Of a DNA stretch of 64,000 bases, positions 60,727-64,000 are shown piece after piece (the stretch's first letter is position 1; every line of letters begins with the position of its first letter). The translations under genes and the position numbers were made by a program. Origin of the DNA: Salvia splendens. Lineage: Eukaryota > Streptophyta > Magnoliopsida > Lamiales > Lamiaceae. The stretch lies in the NCBI RefSeq assembly GCF_004379255.2, contig NC_056049.1, positions 3,534,001-3,598,000 of the forward strand. Direction: 5' to 3'. The notes under the pieces were generated by a model. It had not been told where the DNA came from. It was given only the letters and a program-made list of their open reading frames with translations, and did not search any database.

Positions 60727-63439
60727 TATTGTGTCACATTCAAGGGTTTGTTTGTATTATTCTTTAAATAGAGAGAACCCTAAACATATATTTTGGCCTT
60801 TTTTTACAATATTTACTTCTCCATCTTATAACAATTTTCTATTTATTGCTTAGACTTTTATTCCCACCATATGGAATATTTTTCCTCTAACAACTAAAAA
60901 TCTAGTCATTTGTACCATGAATGAATGATCTCCACATATGGAATCATGTTTCTTAATTGAGCTTCTTTAAAGTTACCATATGAACAAACATATGCAAATA
61001 GTGTTATGTTTTCTAGAATATTCTGTTTTTGCACATGATCATTTTTTCAATCTATAAGTACACAAACTTTAGATTTGTTTGAATTTTATAAAAGTTAGAT
61101 TTTTCTCAGATTAATTTTGACGTGGCAATCAAATTTAAGGTGAAATTAAAATGATGTCATTTTGTTCATGTAAGAAATTTTAAATGAAATTAAAACAGTT
61201 TAGAATGCATCTTTATGATTGAAACGGAAGACTTTCTTAGTAAAATATAGTTGAATTTACAATCAACGTGGTAAATTTCCAGTTTATTGGTATTTTATGC
61301 AAATAATCGTGTAATTTATTGATAAACATAAAGATCATATGGCCTATATTATTAATAATTTCATAATTCTTGTTATATTCTTTAATACACATACGGCGCA
61401 CGCAGAATCGTACCATGATTTCATAATTTCTTGGTAAATAATATTCTAACATTTAGTAAATACCTTTTTAGGGTGCGTTAAAATGACAACACTTCTTAAA
61501 GTAACATCATATCATCATTCCTAGTCAATCATTTGTATACGTGGACGAATAATCAGCTGCCATGTGACAATCATAAAAAATGCTCAAGGGTAAATTTCTC
61601 GGCCAACAATATCCAAAACGCTAGACAACAATTTTTTCTCACCCAGCAATATCCAATACGCTAGACAGCAATCTATAGATTGTTGTCTAGCATTTGTCTA
61701 GCATTTATACTATTGCAGTGTAGCGTTTATAATATTGCAGGATACGTGGTGTCACAGTGTCACTTTAAGAGGTATATATGTTTTCTGTATGATTAATGGC
61801 ATAATGTATATGTAATTATATAAACGAGTTAGATTAGATATATAAAATCTCGCGTATGATTTTATTTTATTCTATTTTATTTTATTTTATTTTATTTTTT
61901 CCTACTTAGTGGCTCACACGTAACAACCAAATGTCAACTTGGAACTTTTATTAATTTATTTTGTTGAGAAGAAGCCATGTGATCCTTATGTTTAGCTGCT
62001 TATTTACTTTTAAAAATATAGACATTAGAATTTTTGTTTTTCTGTTTCGCATGGATTCCGAATAGGAATAACTAATTTTTTACTTCAATTAGTTTGCTTT
62101 GCTCCTATTAAACAAGTTACAAGTTTAGTCAATCATTCACCTTGTAAAGGCCCGGTTAAGGCTGAGCCCGGCCCATGCCAATGTCGATACAAAGGAGTTA
62201 TGCAGCATATGTTAAAAGGCGATTGGCATGTTTTTTTTAAATAACAATATAGAAAGAAGATATTCAGCTGAGAAATTAGTCCAAGTAAATTTCGTTTAGC
62301 TATGAGTCAATTTTTGACTTCTAGAATGAGTGCAAAATGTTGATATGACATTCTTCTTCTTTTTCATGAAATAATTTTTCGAATTTGTACACATAATTCA
62401 CAAAACCCATTGATTTTAGTATTAGAAAATATATACTCATGATATATATTATATACCACATCCGTCTTATCGCAAGTGATTGTTATTTATTTTTTTGTTG
62501 TTCCACTACATGTGATTAAGTTATACATTTAACGAAAAATACTTCATTGTACTTTTCTCTCTATTCATTCTTCATATTATTCTTTCACCACTTAATACAC
62601 TCAATATCATTTTCTTAAATATTGTACAACATAAAATCATCAATTCTACGTAGCGCGATAAAGAGAGTAATTAGCTAGTAGTAGTATTTTTTTAAGTTGT
62701 GGAATGACCAAACTTCATGATTTTTGTGTCAATTTGTCCATTTTTTTATGTACCAATAAATCATTAAGTGGAAAATTTTAAAAAGTAGTTTTGGGCTACC
62801 TCTATTAACTATAATTGGGCCTTCATGAAATTATAATGATATGAAATGAGAGAAAATAGAAAAGCCCATGTAGAAAAATTTAAACAAAGCCCTTCACATC
62901 AATATTTCTGAATTACTCGCGCCACACTAAATCGGTTTCCTTCTCCCTCGCCGTGAACCAACGCTGTCCGACTCTCTAGCGCCGTTCACGCCTCAAAATT
63001 GGTAATAATTTTAACACATGTTACTCCTCTTGTATTGTAGGATTGATTTGAAAGATTAAAGTAGGAGAAAGTTGTTCTTCAATTGAGCTTGTGAGGGGGG
63101 CCGAGAATTTATAGCTTGAATTGGGGGTATTTCGAAGTAATTGGGTGATGCTCAAACTTATCTGGTATAATCTTTTCTTGAATTCTTAGTAATTTGGGAC
63201 TTCTCCAAATATTATGAGTTCAAACTGAATTTTCAATTTTTCTAAGTTTTTCAAACTCCCTATTTCTCACTACTAGGCTGGATAATTTGTGAATTTCCTA
63301 ATTTTCCAACGTTTTCGTTTATTTATGTATTTCATTTGGTTCATTTTGTGTTCCAAGCAATTTTGTATTGCCTGATGTTGATGAGGTTTTCTTTTTGGGA
63401 TAGTATAGGTCATGCTATAATCTGCAGTTCACTCTTTCT
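60727..63439. other. Intergenic region and PPR gene leader
   Basis: No gene until the PPR-like ORF. It holds a MITE-like element (61480-61776, separate entry), a (TTTTA)n run at about 61858-61899, and a diverged Stowaway-like stretch at about 62457-62670 (CACATCCGTCTTATCGC to AAAGAGAGTA). Sequence from about 62930 to 63000 is C/T-rich leader followed by a GGTAATA donor, so the PPR gene probably has a 5' leader intron. Confidence 0.55.
61480..61776. mobile_element. MITE-like element with CTTAAAGTGACA-type ends
   Basis: Left AACACTTCTTAAAGTAACATC pairs with the inverted right end ACCTCTTAAAGTGACACTG. Inside, AACAATATCCAAAACGCTAG-like and inverse CTAGCATTT..GCAGTGTAGCG motifs recur four to five times. 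The right end looks truncated. Confidence 0.5.
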
Positions 63440-64000
63440 ATGTTTTTTACCCTATTCAAATCAAAAGGGAGAAATGTTCTAGTCAGGGGCCTGCATTTTT
63501 GTAAGAAATTCACATCACCTAATGCTGAAGATATTATTTTCAAGGCTATTTGTGTGAACATAAGCCAGAAGAAATGGAAATTCTTGGACCAAGTTTCTTC
63601 AAGTCTCACAACTACTTTGCTCCCGCGTATTTTTCAAGAGCTCCGCAGCTCTCCGTGTCTACTTTTAGAGTTCTACCAGCGAGTGGGGGGAGTAGGCACG
63701 GTTTCGTGCTCACTAGAATCATGTTGTATTCTGATTCATGTGATGGTAGAACGTAAGAACTTTGATGATGTGTTGTGCTTGATGAAAGAATTGATGATAT
63801 CCAAGGGCTATTCACCTTTGGATGTTTTAGAAGCATTGATTCATAGCTCTGCTGGAGTATCTCCGAGTTCCTCTGTTTTTGATGCATTAATTAGGGCTTG
63901 CACGCAGATTGGGGCAACTGAGGATGCGTACGAGGTTATCGAGAAATCAAGGATAGGAGGCATTCGTGTGTCGATTCATGCTTGGAACAATTTTTTGGGC
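63440..64000 (+). CDS. Pentatricopeptide-repeat-like protein, 5' part
   Basis: Open frame from ATG at 63440 to the end of the window (187 codons, no stop), with an in-frame TAG upstream at 63401-63403. The N-terminus (MFFTLFKSKGRNVLVRGLHF) is basic and amphipathic, as in mitochondrial targeting peptides. Later blocks SVFDALIRACTQIGATEDAYEVIEK and GIRVSIHAWNNFLG read like PPR motifs. PPR proteins bind organelle RNA and act in its editing, splicing or stability. From memory it resembles At2g15980. Class and target cannot be set because most repeats lie beyond the window. Confidence 0.75.
   Translation, partial: MFFTLFKSKGRNVLVRGLHFCKKFTSPNAEDIIFKAICVNISQKKWKFLDQVSSSLTTTLLPRIFQELRSSPCLLLEFYQRVGGVGTVSCSLESCCILIHVMVERKNFDDVLCLMKELMISKGYSPLDVLEALIHSSAGVSPSSSVFDALIRACTQIGATEDAYEVIEKSRIGGIRVSIHAWNNFLG

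Noticed and set aside
63550..63887. Short frames on both strands at the right edge
   Set aside because: They overlap the longer PPR-like frame from 63440, which has family motifs and no stop.

Overview
This is a window of flowering-plant nuclear DNA. Genes are split by many GT-AG introns, intergenic DNA is AT-rich, and miniature transposons (Stowaway, Tourist, hAT, CACTA) are abundant. Protein families and MITE types point to a eudicot; a Lamiales/Lamiaceae-type asterid is my best guess, but that is inference from overall character only. All gene models were built by joining exons by eye, requiring GT/AG borders, matching phase and family continuity.

Layout. 1-1.06 kb is a degenerate short-monomer repeat array bounded by an inverted repeat. 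1.5-5.4 kb (minus) is a nine-exon MATE/DETOXIFICATION transporter. 7.6-11.0 kb (minus) is an eight-exon GPI-anchored protein like Arabidopsis At1g61900, with a 12-nt microexon. 13.4-15.4 kb and 20.3-22.3 kb are two PIF/Harbinger elements that carry only transposase. 16.4-17.0 kb (minus) is an S40/DUF584 senescence-regulator gene. 25.5-27.3 kb is a Harbinger element that carries only the Myb-like ORF1. 27.6-36.1 kb is a coiled-coil gene whose start codon has been separated from the rest of its coding sequence by a young 7.2-kb Ty3/gypsy (Tat-type) retrotransposon. 37.6-45.8 kb is a three-copy tandem array of ankyrin-TPR genes (minus). The copy nearest 37.6 kb is a pseudogene and the other two look intact. 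48.2-51.7 kb (plus) is an eight-exon calcium-dependent protein kinase. 52.4-53.6 kb (minus) is a class III peroxidase of the PRX42 type, and a wrecked duplicate of it lies at 60.2-60.7 kb. 53.9-55.4 kb is a second Myb-only Harbinger element, this one broken. From 63.4 kb the 5' part of a PPR-type gene runs off the right edge.

The host genes look like a conserved block. As I remember it, MATE, the GPI protein, S40 and a CDPK lie together near At1g61890-At1g61950, and MATE, S40, a CDPK and PRX42 lie together near At4g21910-At4g21960. Most of the rest of the window is later insertion or local tandem duplication.

Most unusual content: (1) the deleted retrotransposon keeps a complete, spliceable four-exon antisense gene of 830 codons although protease, reverse transcriptase and most of RNase H and integrase are gone; its two 630-bp LTRs look identical. 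(2) The Harbinger elements are split into transposase-only and Myb-only types, with none carrying both. (3) The retrotransposon landed two codons into a host gene that also carries frameshifts.
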